A DNA stretch of 64,000 nucleotides from an uncultured Pseudomonadota bacterium (GTDB lineage Bacteria; Pseudomonadota; Alphaproteobacteria; RF32; CAG-239), in contig CABUWG010000001.1 of assembly GCA_902495305.1 (NCBI GenBank), positions 14,045 to 78,044 on the forward strand, in the 5' to 3' direction. Position 1 is the first letter of the stretch, and the number at the start of each line of letters is the position of its first letter. The notes beneath the pieces were generated by a model. That model was not told the origin of the DNA and made no database searches. It saw only the letters and a program-made list of their open reading frames with translations. This document shows positions 53,141-60,807 of the stretch, one piece after another. The position numbers and the translations under genes were made by a program.

Positions 53141-53590
53141 TTATAAAAAGTTAAATTTTGTCAGTTCAATAACATTAACACCTTTATTTTTTGCTCTTTT
53201 ACATACTTCAAATGCTCTTCCCTCATATTGATTGTAGGAAATAATGAAATCCGTATTTTCTATAATCCAATTATTGCGATGCACAATACACCAGCGTTTG
53301 TAGCCGATTACCGCTTTGTCTGGAAGAACGACTTCATTACAATAACGGCTCCCCTCATTTGCCTCTCCCATATTTGAAACTACAAGGATTATTCTGATAC
53401 TTGGGTTTTCCTCCCAGATACTCAAAACGGTACGATAAGCATCGCTCTCATAAGCGCCAATACAGCCAACATAAAAAGTATCCACCTCTTCCTCTTCAAT
53501 AAGACGAAGGGCTTGCTTTTTTACTTGGTCAATAATGTCGCTTCTGCTCCATCTGTAATCATTACCAAAAAACGCACAGGATTTACTCAT
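53141..53590 (-). CDS. SLOG-domain (YpsA/DUF1273-like) protein
   Basis: 149 aa from ATG 53590. SKSCAFFGNDYRWSRSDIID and YVGCIGAYESDAYRTVLSI are the glycine-rich and acidic motifs of YpsA-type SLOG proteins, which bind nucleotide-like ligands. Near the end ADFIISYNQYEG-like text (TDFIISYNQYEGRAFEV) matches the conserved last strand. Some SLOG proteins sense or make nucleotide signals in conflict systems. Precedes a two-helix membrane protein. Confidence 0.8.
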   Translation of the reverse strand: MSKSCAFFGNDYRWSRSDIIDQVKKQALRLIEEEEVDTFYVGCIGAYESDAYRTVLSIWEENPSIRIILVVSNMGEANEGSRYCNEVVLPDKAVIGYKRWCIVHRNNWIIENTDFIISYNQYEGRAFEVCKRAKNKGVNVIELTKFNFL

Positions 53591-53873
53591 TTGAATTTCT
53601 TTCAAAATAGAGGTGTTTTATATACGATACATAAACCAACGATTATGTTTTCATCTGCCACCATCTATTTAAAAGAAATGAGTTTTCTTATACTAAACCC
53701 CTTGAAACCCTTGGTTTTGCTTGTGTTAATGCCATTTATATATTTTTGAATTAAGCGAAAGAAAATAAAACGAATAACTATAAAAAAGGGTTGATTTTAT
53801 TGTTCATTAAAAATGCCCCTCTATTTCATCATAACTTCTTGATTTCCCAATAAATATATAAAAAGGGGAAAAG

Positions 53874-54479
53874 ATGGCTACAATCGCATACATTAGAAAA
53901 AGCACAGATAAACAATCATTTGAACATCAGGAATTTGAAATAAAAGAATACGCAAGGAAAAACAATCTCAAAATAGACAGATGGGTAGAAGAAAGTATAT
54001 CAAGTCGTAAAGAACTCAAAAAACGACAATTAGGAAAATTACTGGAAGAACTACAAGATGGAGATATTTTGATAGCAACTGAAATTTCACGACTTGGAAG
54101 ATCATTACTTGAAGTAATGGGAATTTTACAAACTTGTTTAGAGAAAAATTGTCAGGTATGGACTATTAAAGAATCATATAATCTGAAAAATGATTTACAA
54201 TCGCAACTACTTGCCGTTGTATTTTCTATAGGAGTAAGCATTGAGCGTTCTTTGCTTTCACAAAGAACAAAAACAGCATTAGATGCTAAAAAAGCCGCGG
54301 GAGTTAAACTAGGCCGTCCTTTTGGGGCAGAAAGCAAAAAATTAAAACTCTCCAAAAATACAAAAAGAATAAGAGATTTATTAGATAAAAAAGTACCAAA
54401 AGCACAAATCGCCAGAATTATGGGTGTTCAAAAAATAACGTTAAGAAGATTTATTAAACGAATGGGGTGGAAAGATTAG
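53874..54479 (+). CDS. Small serine recombinase (resolvase/invertase family), second copy
   Basis: 201 aa, catalytic Ser10 in IAYIRKSTDKQ, then SRLGRSLLEVMGIL, SIERSLLSQRTKTALDAKKA, LGRPFGAESKK hinge and C-terminal HTH (VPKAQIARIMGVQKITLRRF). Related to the invertase at 50055-50648 over its whole length. No inverted repeats were found next to it, so it could resolve or invert another site, or act at the hsdS locus. Confidence 0.88.
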   Translation: MATIAYIRKSTDKQSFEHQEFEIKEYARKNNLKIDRWVEESISSRKELKKRQLGKLLEELQDGDILIATEISRLGRSLLEVMGILQTCLEKNCQVWTIKESYNLKNDLQSQLLAVVFSIGVSIERSLLSQRTKTALDAKKAAGVKLGRPFGAESKKLKLSKNTKRIRDLLDKKVPKAQIARIMGVQKITLRRFIKRMGWKD

Positions 54480-54482
54480 GAG

Positions 54483-54514
54483 AAAACCAGAGATAACGCT
54501 CTGGTTTTTATTTT
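54483..54514 (+). terminator. Terminator of the second small serine recombinase
   Basis: AAAACCAGAG/CTCTGGTTTT hairpin followed by TATTTT, just after the stop. Confidence 0.85.
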
Positions 54515-54746
54515 AGAATGAGGCTGTTTTGTAGTATTAGGTATTTTTTTAACTCGCTGAATTAAAAATAAATGATGTAAAATCAGATGATTAAATAATA
54601 AAAATATTGAAAAAGTTCTTGACTTAAGAATTTCTGCATGTTTAAATCAGATTGTAAGCAAGAGATATCCTTAAGCGATATTTCTCAAAAAAGTGAATTT
54701 ATAACCAACTTGTCCCACTTTTAAGCGGACTAAAAGGAGAATTAAA

Positions 54747-55271
54747 ATGACTAGCCATCAAGCCGAAATGTGTCGGCAACTGATGAATGCATTATATCAC
54801 GATAATTTTTCAACCATAAACAATCTTTTAAGCCAAGGTGTAAATGTAAATTTACCATACAATCATAATGGCTGGACGCCATTTATGTGGGTGTGCAAAG
54901 AACATTGTAACGCTGAGGTTATCCAATTATTCCTAGCCCATGGAGGCAATGTGAATTCTAAAAACAAAGCAGGCGAGACACCTTTGCACATAATGGCAAA
55001 GCATCGGAGTGCTTATAACTGTTTACTGGCATTGATTGAAAAGGGAGCGAACCCGAATGCTCAAGATAACAACGGCAATACGCCGTTAATGGTTGCTTTA
55101 TCGCACCCACAGATTTCTATGAGAATTGCTGCTATTGGTAATTTATTGCTATTGAGTGATTTAAGTATAAAAAACAATAATAATGAAACCGCTTATGATA
55201 TAGCAAAAGCAAACAGAGCCTTTGAAGACGAAAGATTTTTAGAAACATTGAAGGGAGGCAATAATGACTAA
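54747..55271 (+). CDS. Ankyrin-repeat protein
   Basis: 174 aa, AAAGGAG before ATG 54747. Four ankyrin units are visible: INNLLSQGVNVNLP, NGWTPFMWVCKEHCNAEVI, AGETPLHIMAKHRSA, NNGNTPLMVALSHPQ. Cytoplasmic. Overlaps the DUF3768 gene by eight bases, so it is part of the compact operon that continues to 56907. Confidence 0.87.
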   Translation: MTSHQAEMCRQLMNALYHDNFSTINNLLSQGVNVNLPYNHNGWTPFMWVCKEHCNAEVIQLFLAHGGNVNSKNKAGETPLHIMAKHRSAYNCLLALIEKGANPNAQDNNGNTPLMVALSHPQISMRIAAIGNLLLLSDLSIKNNNNETAYDIAKANRAFEDERFLETLKGGNND

Positions 55272-55590
55272 TATCGCTGATATTGCCGCTCAAAATGATG
55301 ATTTTCGTAAGCATTTATCAAAAGGAACTCTCGTTCTTACTCGTGGTATCCGTTCAAATACCTGTGAGGATATCAAGGAAATCGTAACCAAAGTCAGAAC
55401 CTTTGATAAATTTGATGAAAACAATGACCCGTATAATGAACACGATTTTGGTGCTTTTGATTATAAGGAGAAAAAGATTTTCTGGAAAATTGACTACTAT
55501 GACCGAGCGTTTCTTTATTTTTCACCAAATGTGAGTAATCCTAAAGTTACCAACCGTGTTTTAACGGTTATGTATGCCGACGAATACTAG
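55264..55590 (+). CDS. DUF3768 protein
   Basis: 108 aa. TRGIRSNTCEDIKEIVTKVR, YNEHDFGAFDYKEKKIFWKI and RVLTVMYADEY correspond to DUF3768, a family of small proteins mostly found on alphaproteobacterial plasmids and integrative elements, function unknown. Supports a plasmid or element origin of this stretch. Confidence 0.85.
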   Translation: MTNIADIAAQNDDFRKHLSKGTLVLTRGIRSNTCEDIKEIVTKVRTFDKFDENNDPYNEHDFGAFDYKEKKIFWKIDYYDRAFLYFSPNVSNPKVTNRVLTVMYADEY

Positions 55591-55600
55591 GAGATAAACG

Positions 55601-55759
55601 ATGAAATATGATATTGTTTGCAGTGAAAGCATAGATATGTTGGTTGAGTATGTCAATTCGTATCTCAAGGATGGCTGGAAGTGTCAAGGCGGTATCGGAA
55701 TTTTGACTCAAGGATTAAGTTATAAAGTATTTTATCAGGCTATTGTAAAAGGAAAATAA
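55601..55759 (+). CDS. DUF1737-like small protein
   Basis: 52 aa from ATG 55601, ten bases after the DUF3768 gene, with TAGGAG before it. The sequence DMLVEYVNSYLKDGWKCQGG has the DUF1737 pattern (helix, then DGWxxQGG turn). DUF1737 proteins are about 50 residues long, frequent in phages and mobile DNA. One base before the tyrosine recombinase gene. Confidence 0.7.
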   Translation: MKYDIVCSESIDMLVEYVNSYLKDGWKCQGGIGILTQGLSYKVFYQAIVKGK

Positions 55760-55760
55760 G

Positions 55761-56345
55761 ATGACCAACAGTGAGTTTGTGGATGATAAGAAAATTAAAG
55801 ACATTTTGGCTTATATCAAATCAATGAAACATACTGAACAAATTCGGATGATGTTTCTTTGTAGCTTAAATGGTCTTCGTTCCATAAATTTTGCCTATTT
55901 GCAAGTTAAGGATTGCTATACCGAACAGCTGAAGCCGAAAGATGTCATCAATCTGGACTATGATAAAAACAAAGGTAAACACAAATGTTCTTATTATTTA
56001 AATAGCCAGATAAAGAAAGAGTTTGCTGATTATTTGAAGTATTTACAAGTTAAATGGGGTGAGAGATTAATCCCAGAAACATATCTCTTTACCTCGCAAA
56101 AGCTAAACAAACCCTACAACCGAGTAAGTATCAGCCGTCTGTTTAGCTCAATTTATAACAAGTTTGGCATTAAAGGAGCGAGCCACTTGGGGAGGCATCT
56201 ATTTGTATCAAAACTAGTGAATTCAGGTGTGAACATCTGCCTTGTTCAGAAACTGGCAAATCACAGAAATATTGCGACGACACAACATTACTTTAATTAC
56301 AACGAAAAAATGCTCGCCAATGCCGTAGAAAATACAAAGATTTAA
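55761..56345 (+). CDS. Tyrosine recombinase, catalytic domain only
   Basis: 194 aa. Catalytic residues R40 (SLNGLRSINF), H142 and R145 (GASHLGRHLF), H168 (LANHRN) and the nucleophile Y177 (TQHYFNY) are all present. The N-terminal arm and core-binding domains of full integrases are missing. Such short forms (FimB/FimE-like size) often invert DNA or act with accessory proteins. Fourth gene of the ankyrin-DUF3768-DUF1737 operon. Confidence 0.88.
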   Translation: MTNSEFVDDKKIKDILAYIKSMKHTEQIRMMFLCSLNGLRSINFAYLQVKDCYTEQLKPKDVINLDYDKNKGKHKCSYYLNSQIKKEFADYLKYLQVKWGERLIPETYLFTSQKLNKPYNRVSISRLFSSIYNKFGIKGASHLGRHLFVSKLVNSGVNICLVQKLANHRNIATTQHYFNYNEKMLANAVENTKI

Positions 56346-56346
56346 G

Positions 56347-56907
56347 ATGAATAAAGAAGCGTATAAAAGAGTATTAGGCGATTGTCAGGTTAGAATTAAA
56401 TGCTTAAATGAGGGAATGAATAATTTTAAGCAAACAAATCTACCATCAGTCAGAGAGAGTATAAAATTACAAAAGCAACAACGCTTTGAGTGGTTTTTAG
56501 AGCATTTTGATAAAATTTGGGAAAATCGGCATAAATTTAAACTAGGAACACCTTATGCCTCAATTATCATTGACGGCGTTGCAATTACGAGCTTTGCTTG
56601 CCCGTATTATGGTTATGTGGTTGATAAAATCAGCATCGGAAATCTGGTAAAGCTTTGGGACAGTGGCTTTATGTTTCAAGATTATCCTTTAATTCAGTAT
56701 CGTAAACACTATAATAGCAATTACAGTAGCATTTCCTATATTAAAGACAGGAAGATTATTAACTATGATTATTCCTATCAACAACCATCAAAAGAACAAT
56801 ACATCCCGACACAGTTTGTTTTGCAACTCCTCAAAAACATCCGCCATCAACAGCCCGATGATTTAGATGGTTATAGGACAGTAGAGGAGTTAATGAAAAT
56901 CTTATAG
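56347..56907 (+). CDS. Hypothetical protein after the tyrosine recombinase
   Basis: 186 aa, one base after the recombinase stop. N-terminus helical (RIKCLNEGMNNFKQTNLP, KQQRFEWFLEHFDKIWEN), middle beta (GTPYASIIIDGVAITSFACP), end YIPTQFVLQLLKNIRHQQPDD. No family recognised, no signal or membrane segment. Last gene of the operon. Confidence 0.7.
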   Translation: MNKEAYKRVLGDCQVRIKCLNEGMNNFKQTNLPSVRESIKLQKQQRFEWFLEHFDKIWENRHKFKLGTPYASIIIDGVAITSFACPYYGYVVDKISIGNLVKLWDSGFMFQDYPLIQYRKHYNSNYSSISYIKDRKIINYDYSYQQPSKEQYIPTQFVLQLLKNIRHQQPDDLDGYRTVEELMKIL

Positions 56908-56908
56908 A

Positions 56909-57514
56909 TTAGTATATATCAGGTAAATCTTTGAGTTTTTTACCGTTATATTCAAAATATGCGGCACCTTGATATGCTCCACTTTTGTTAACCTCTCCAC
57001 GGTTTTCAAATAAATGTCGTACAAGTGGAGATAACTTCCATATATGTCCGTTATATTCTACTTCTCTTTCACCAACCACCTTAGCGTTTTCATTTTTATC
57101 TTTAATAAAAGTTATTGTGTCTCCGTTTTTAAGCCCTTTAGCATAGAAATTAAATCTATTATTTTGTTCATTAGCTTTAGCCAAAGCGGTAAATTCTTTT
57201 TCTCTATTTTTAACTGGGGGATAGATAATTTCACCTTCAAATGCTGTTAATAAACGAGTAGCTAATTCTGTATCTAACGCAAATAATTCACTTTGTCCTA
57301 TTCGTTGTTTAGTGAAAATATCTTGTAATAATCTTTCTTTTTCTTGATAGTCTGAAACTTTGATTGCAAATGCTCTTTTAAGCCCGACAACATTATAATA
57401 CCCATTCGTTTCCAGATAACGCATCCGCTCAGGATATTGTTTTTCTTGAGTAATGCCAATCTTAACCAAATCTGGAACAGCTGTCGTCATAATATAAAGT
57501 ATTCCTGTTGCCAT
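56909..57514 (-). CDS. GIY-YIG (T5orf172-like) protein with DUF4357-like tail
   Basis: 201 aa from ATG 57514 (GGAAAGGAAC upstream). N-terminus GILYIMTTAVPDLVKIGITQ, RMRYLETNGYYNV, KERLLQDIFTKQRIGQSELF is the compact GIY-YIG domain. The C-terminal part (DTITFIKDKNENAKVVGERE, YNGHIWKLSPLVRHLF, FEYNGKKLKDLPD) is DUF4357-like. Same architecture as the chromosomal 15002-15631, at low identity. Expected to be DNA-binding or cleaving; island gene of unknown role. Confidence 0.75.
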   Translation of the reverse strand: MATGILYIMTTAVPDLVKIGITQEKQYPERMRYLETNGYYNVVGLKRAFAIKVSDYQEKERLLQDIFTKQRIGQSELFALDTELATRLLTAFEGEIIYPPVKNREKEFTALAKANEQNNRFNFYAKGLKNGDTITFIKDKNENAKVVGEREVEYNGHIWKLSPLVRHLFENRGEVNKSGAYQGAAYFEYNGKKLKDLPDIY

Positions 57515-57672
57515 CTTAGTTCCTTTCCAAGAAATTTTCCTATTAATTAAGAATATTTTATAGTAAGTTATAAAAATGTTAAAAAATATAACAAATCCAA
57601 GCAAAGTTTAACATTTTATCTTACTCGCTTCAGAGAGCTATTTCAAAAGTCTATATTTTCCAATAGGTTTAG

Positions 57673-57710
57673 AGAAAATGTTAAAGAATGCACATTCTTT
57701 AACATTTTCT
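57673..57710. repeat. Perfect 18-bp palindrome
   Basis: AGAAAATGTTAAAGAATG - CA - CATTCTTTAACATTTTCT. It overlaps the stop codon of the HTH gene at 57709 and has no T-tract outside the stem. Could be a protein-binding site or a cruciform rather than a terminator. Confidence 0.7.
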
Positions 57711-57993
57711 ATTTGGAGGGGTATTTTTCATATTTCTTTTCCATTTCTTTGGAAAGCTCATTTACCCGTTTCATGTCACGGTCTTTGTAAGCTTTGAGGA
57801 GGGGAACAAAGTAACGTGTGCTTTTGCCTTCTCCAACATAAGGAATACGGATAACGCCAGAGGCTTTGTCTTCTTTACGCATCGCTAATAATGTCGCATA
57901 GGAAAGTCCAAGAAAAGCGGCAGTTTGTTTCAAGTTGAGCCAATTTGACTGTATGGCGATATCAAACTCAGCCTTGCTTTTATTTGTATCCAT
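57709..57993 (-). CDS. Excisionase-like HTH protein (module copy 2)
   Basis: 94 aa. SNWLNLKQTAAFLGLSYATL, LAMRKEDKASGVIRIPYVGE and RYFVPLLKAYKDRDMKRVNE match the C-terminal tail of the fused protein at 36260-37381 residue by residue. Free-standing here, 37 bp after the beta-helix gene. A small HTH beside a recombinase module is typical for an excision factor or repressor. Confidence 0.75.
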   Translation of the reverse strand: MDTNKSKAEFDIAIQSNWLNLKQTAAFLGLSYATLLAMRKEDKASGVIRIPYVGEGKSTRYFVPLLKAYKDRDMKRVNELSKEMEKKYEKYPSK

Positions 57994-58030
57994 ATTATTA
58001 AAGTAAAGATTTTCTAATTCTGCTGCATAA

Positions 58031-59377
58031 TCAGTAATTTTGTGAACTTTTTAAGATTCGTATGAAGTTGCTAATAGATTTATTGGCCATTTTTACTATT
58101 TTTATTCCGAAAAGTATCTGACTAACTTGTGTATTAGACGGAAGAGAAACATTATTGTTTCTAAAATCAGTTAAGAAGAATATATTTTTCCAATTTACAG
58201 AAGCAAAACTCACATTTTCAAAAAATACCTTGCTTTCAAAGATAATATTTTCAAAAAGACTATTTAAGCCAGATATATTTGATAAATGAAAGTCGGCGTT
58301 TGGGGAAAACCTGCAATCTTTTATTATTAAGGCATTGTCCATGCCCACTTTGACATTATCTATGTTTACCTTAGAATTAAATATACAATTTTCAAACATT
58401 AAGACGCTGACAATGGATTGATATGATAGAGTTTGCTTGGCGTTATAGCTGATAGTATCATTAAAAGTGCAATTTTTGAAGAAAAGAGACTTTTTACTGT
58501 CATAGAACCAGAAATTAAAAGTGCAATTTTCAAATTCCAGCGTTCTGACATAATCAAAGTCCAACAACAAATCGGTTATGGTTTGAAATGTATTTTCAGC
58601 ATAAAACTCAATATCCTTAAAATGAATCTTAAGATTGTTGAAACTTTCTGCTATAACGCTGATATAAGATGGGTTTACATCAAAATCCTTTTGCACCACT
58701 GAGGTTTCAAAGGCATACTCGCTTTCAAACCTGTCAAACCAATCATTAAATCTTTTATTGTCAGTATTGGTGATTTCTTCTTTAAAACCAGTAAAAACAT
58801 TGGATTTAGATTGTTTTAAATCCAGATTAAAAATAGTTGTAAGGACTGATAAAAATAACCTCAGCGCATTTGCGTAATAGGGAGCATATTGGTCTAGATA
58901 TTGGCTTTGAATACAAATTTTAGTCGGGAGTCTTAAAAGAAAATTGGTTAAACTGTCTAAGTCCGTTTTCTTAAATGGATTTTCTTTATTATCTAGTTTT
59001 TCGTAACACTTAATCAATTCTAATATTGAACTGCCCACGTTATTAGCATCAGCTTTTGAACTGAAATTATAGACATCTGAAAATGTTGGAATGAAATATT
59101 TTAAAAATAAGAGGACATCTGTCATATTGTTGCAATAGATAAACTTATTGCTTTCTACCAATGTCGCGAGATTTTTTGCATATTCCCTTTTTAATAATGC
59201 GGAGAGGTATTTTTCAAAATCTTTTGCAGATTCGCCTTTATAAAGATAAGAATGGGACGATGAAAACTGATATTTGGCTGTTTGATTGTCCATTGTAGAT
59301 AAGACATTGTTAAGGTAAGTATCGTTATTAAATTGCTGAACCTTAAAATTAACCCATTCTCTCATAACTTTTCCCAT
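58031..59377 (-). CDS. Beta-helix protein (module copy 2)
   Basis: 448 aa. The N-terminal 230 residues are helical and not recognised. Residues 240-420 show strand-turn units like pentapeptide proteins: TLEFENCTFNFWF, SLFFKNCTFNDTIS, VLMFENCIFNSKVN, ALIIKDCRFSPNADF, VFFENVSFASVNW. Equivalent to residues 60-255 of 36260-37381, though longer at the N-terminus. Divergent from the recombinase operon as in copy 1. Confidence 0.72.
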   Translation of the reverse strand: MGKVMREWVNFKVQQFNNDTYLNNVLSTMDNQTAKYQFSSSHSYLYKGESAKDFEKYLSALLKREYAKNLATLVESNKFIYCNNMTDVLLFLKYFIPTFSDVYNFSSKADANNVGSSILELIKCYEKLDNKENPFKKTDLDSLTNFLLRLPTKICIQSQYLDQYAPYYANALRLFLSVLTTIFNLDLKQSKSNVFTGFKEEITNTDNKRFNDWFDRFESEYAFETSVVQKDFDVNPSYISVIAESFNNLKIHFKDIEFYAENTFQTITDLLLDFDYVRTLEFENCTFNFWFYDSKKSLFFKNCTFNDTISYNAKQTLSYQSIVSVLMFENCIFNSKVNIDNVKVGMDNALIIKDCRFSPNADFHLSNISGLNSLFENIIFESKVFFENVSFASVNWKNIFFLTDFRNNNVSLPSNTQVSQILFGIKIVKMANKSISNFIRILKSSQNY

Positions 59378-59604
59378 TGCATAATATACCTAAGGCTAAC
59401 ATACTTTGTGAAAAGTTTAATATTCTTTAATGGGATAATGAACGAATCCTTAAAAATAAAAAAATGCCGATTCTGATGCTAATTTTATTAAGATAGAGCA
59501 TTTTTAGGAAAAGTATTCTAAACTTTTTACCTCGCAATATATATCAATATCTATTTAAATATATTTAAAATGACATTTCTAAAAAATACAGTAAAAACAA
59601 ATTA

Positions 59605-59634
59605 TTGACTTTAATTTTGTCTTGTTTGCATAAT
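59605..59634 (+). promoter_or_regulatory. Promoter of island module copy 2
   Basis: TTGACT, 18-bp spacer, CATAAT, aligned with 37592-37621. The block 59520-59570 upstream is conserved with 37505-37557. Confidence 0.65.
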
Positions 59635-59689
59635 GAGCGTGTAAGGTAAACAACCTATCAATTTTAATTTTTAACGAAAGGAAGACGAT

Positions 59690-59797
59690 ATGATAAAATT
59701 TTACAAAAAAATATGTCTTCAATGGAAGTTGTTCTGCTTAAAACAGCAAGTTTCTAAAATGGAACAACATCTTTGGATGACACGTTTAGCACACTAA
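59690..59797 (+). CDS. Conserved 35-residue small protein (module copy 2)
   Basis: Same length, position and ribosome site (CGAAAGGAAG) as 37675-37782; ends MTRLAH. Basic, function unknown. Confidence 0.55.
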   Translation: MIKFYKKICLQWKLFCLKQQVSKMEQHLWMTRLAH

Positions 59798-59937
59798 TGG
59801 CTAATCGTTCTGATTAACCCCTAACAATAACCGATTTCACCATTGGTTTGGTGGCTGAATGCCGCAATTCCAATAACGGAATTATTATGCCTTTTTAACT
59901 TTAATCACAAAATGTAATTTATTGAAAGGAAATAAAA

Positions 59938-60474
59938 ATGAAAAACTTTTTAGAAAAATACAATGCAACCAAAATAGAAAACTCCAAAGATGAAGGTATG
60001 CTGACTTTAGAAAAAGCCAAAGAGAGGATTCTTAACCTTTTAACCGAAAATATGAGAAACTTCAAAAACAATTCTTGGGATATTAAAAATCGTATGAATA
60101 AATTGATTACGGATACGGAAAAGAATTCCATCTTCAGTCTTCGCTTAGGTGGCAAGCGCATTGCTCGCTATTCCTTGGATTTGCTGACAACCGAACAGAA
60201 AATCAACTTCCTTGCAGATTTTTATACGAGTGTGGTAGAAAAGGAATTTGATGACGATATTCTGAATTTCTTAGCCCAAGAAGTAGATAATGCCGCCGTT
60301 CGCAAAAAAGAGGCAAATGAACGCCGTCGTCTAAAAAAGAAAGAAGCAAAAGAGCAAAAAGCCCGAGAGAATATTATTAAACAAGCAGATGCCACTACCC
60401 GAACAGTTGCAGCCGCCGAACCTTTACTACAGGAAATTGGAATTCCCAATGCAAGCCTGTTGACACAAATTTAA
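59938..60474 (+). CDS. Conserved module protein of 178 aa (copy 2)
   Basis: Paralogue of 37911-38426. Ribosome site GAAAGGAAA. Conserved core FSLRLGGKRIARYSLDLLTT, FDDDILNFLAQEVDNA and a strongly basic helix RKKEANERRRLKKKEAKEQK; the end AAAEPLLQEIGIPN is also shared. Unknown family; always two genes upstream of the large serine recombinase in this window. Confidence 0.78.
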   Translation: MKNFLEKYNATKIENSKDEGMLTLEKAKERILNLLTENMRNFKNNSWDIKNRMNKLITDTEKNSIFSLRLGGKRIARYSLDLLTTEQKINFLADFYTSVVEKEFDDDILNFLAQEVDNAAVRKKEANERRRLKKKEAKEQKARENIIKQADATTRTVAAAEPLLQEIGIPNASLLTQI

Positions 60475-60484
60475 AGTTCAAATG

Positions 60485-60515
60485 TATCAAGGGGCTAAAA
60501 TTTAGCCCCTTGATA
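60485..60515 (+). other. Conserved hairpin in module copy 2
   Basis: TATCAAGGGGCT/AGCCCCTTGATA stem, no T-tract. Copy 1 has TATCAGAGGGG/CCCCTCTGATA: the outer TATCA/TGATA pairs are kept and the inner pairs changed on both sides. Confidence 0.6.
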
Positions 60516-60585
60516 GAAAAGTGATATAATTTCATGCAAAAACAATGAGGTAATTGCTTGAGATTTTGTAAGAGGATGTAATAAT

Positions 60586-60807
60586 ATGATGACAGGACTT
60601 AAAGAAGCATTGCAAAATATTTCTTCAAAACCTGTATCGAACGAAGAATTGGAACAAGGTGCTCGGCATTTAATCGGTTTTGCGAAATGTTTATTAACAA
60701 TGCAACGGGAGATATTGGACAATGAAAGCAATAATATTAACCAGAGTATCAACAAAAATGCAGGAAGAAGGCTTGAGCTTGCTTGCACAGAGCAACCGTC
60801 TTCATGA
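60586..60807 (+). CDS. 73-residue module protein overlapping the recombinase start (copy 2)
   Basis: ATG behind AGAGGAT. Shares LKEALQNISSK and LIGFAKCLLTMQREIL with 38536-38757 and overlaps the downstream recombinase by the same 86 bases. Unknown function. Confidence 0.65.
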   Translation: MMTGLKEALQNISSKPVSNEELEQGARHLIGFAKCLLTMQREILDNESNNINQSINKNAGRRLELACTEQPSS

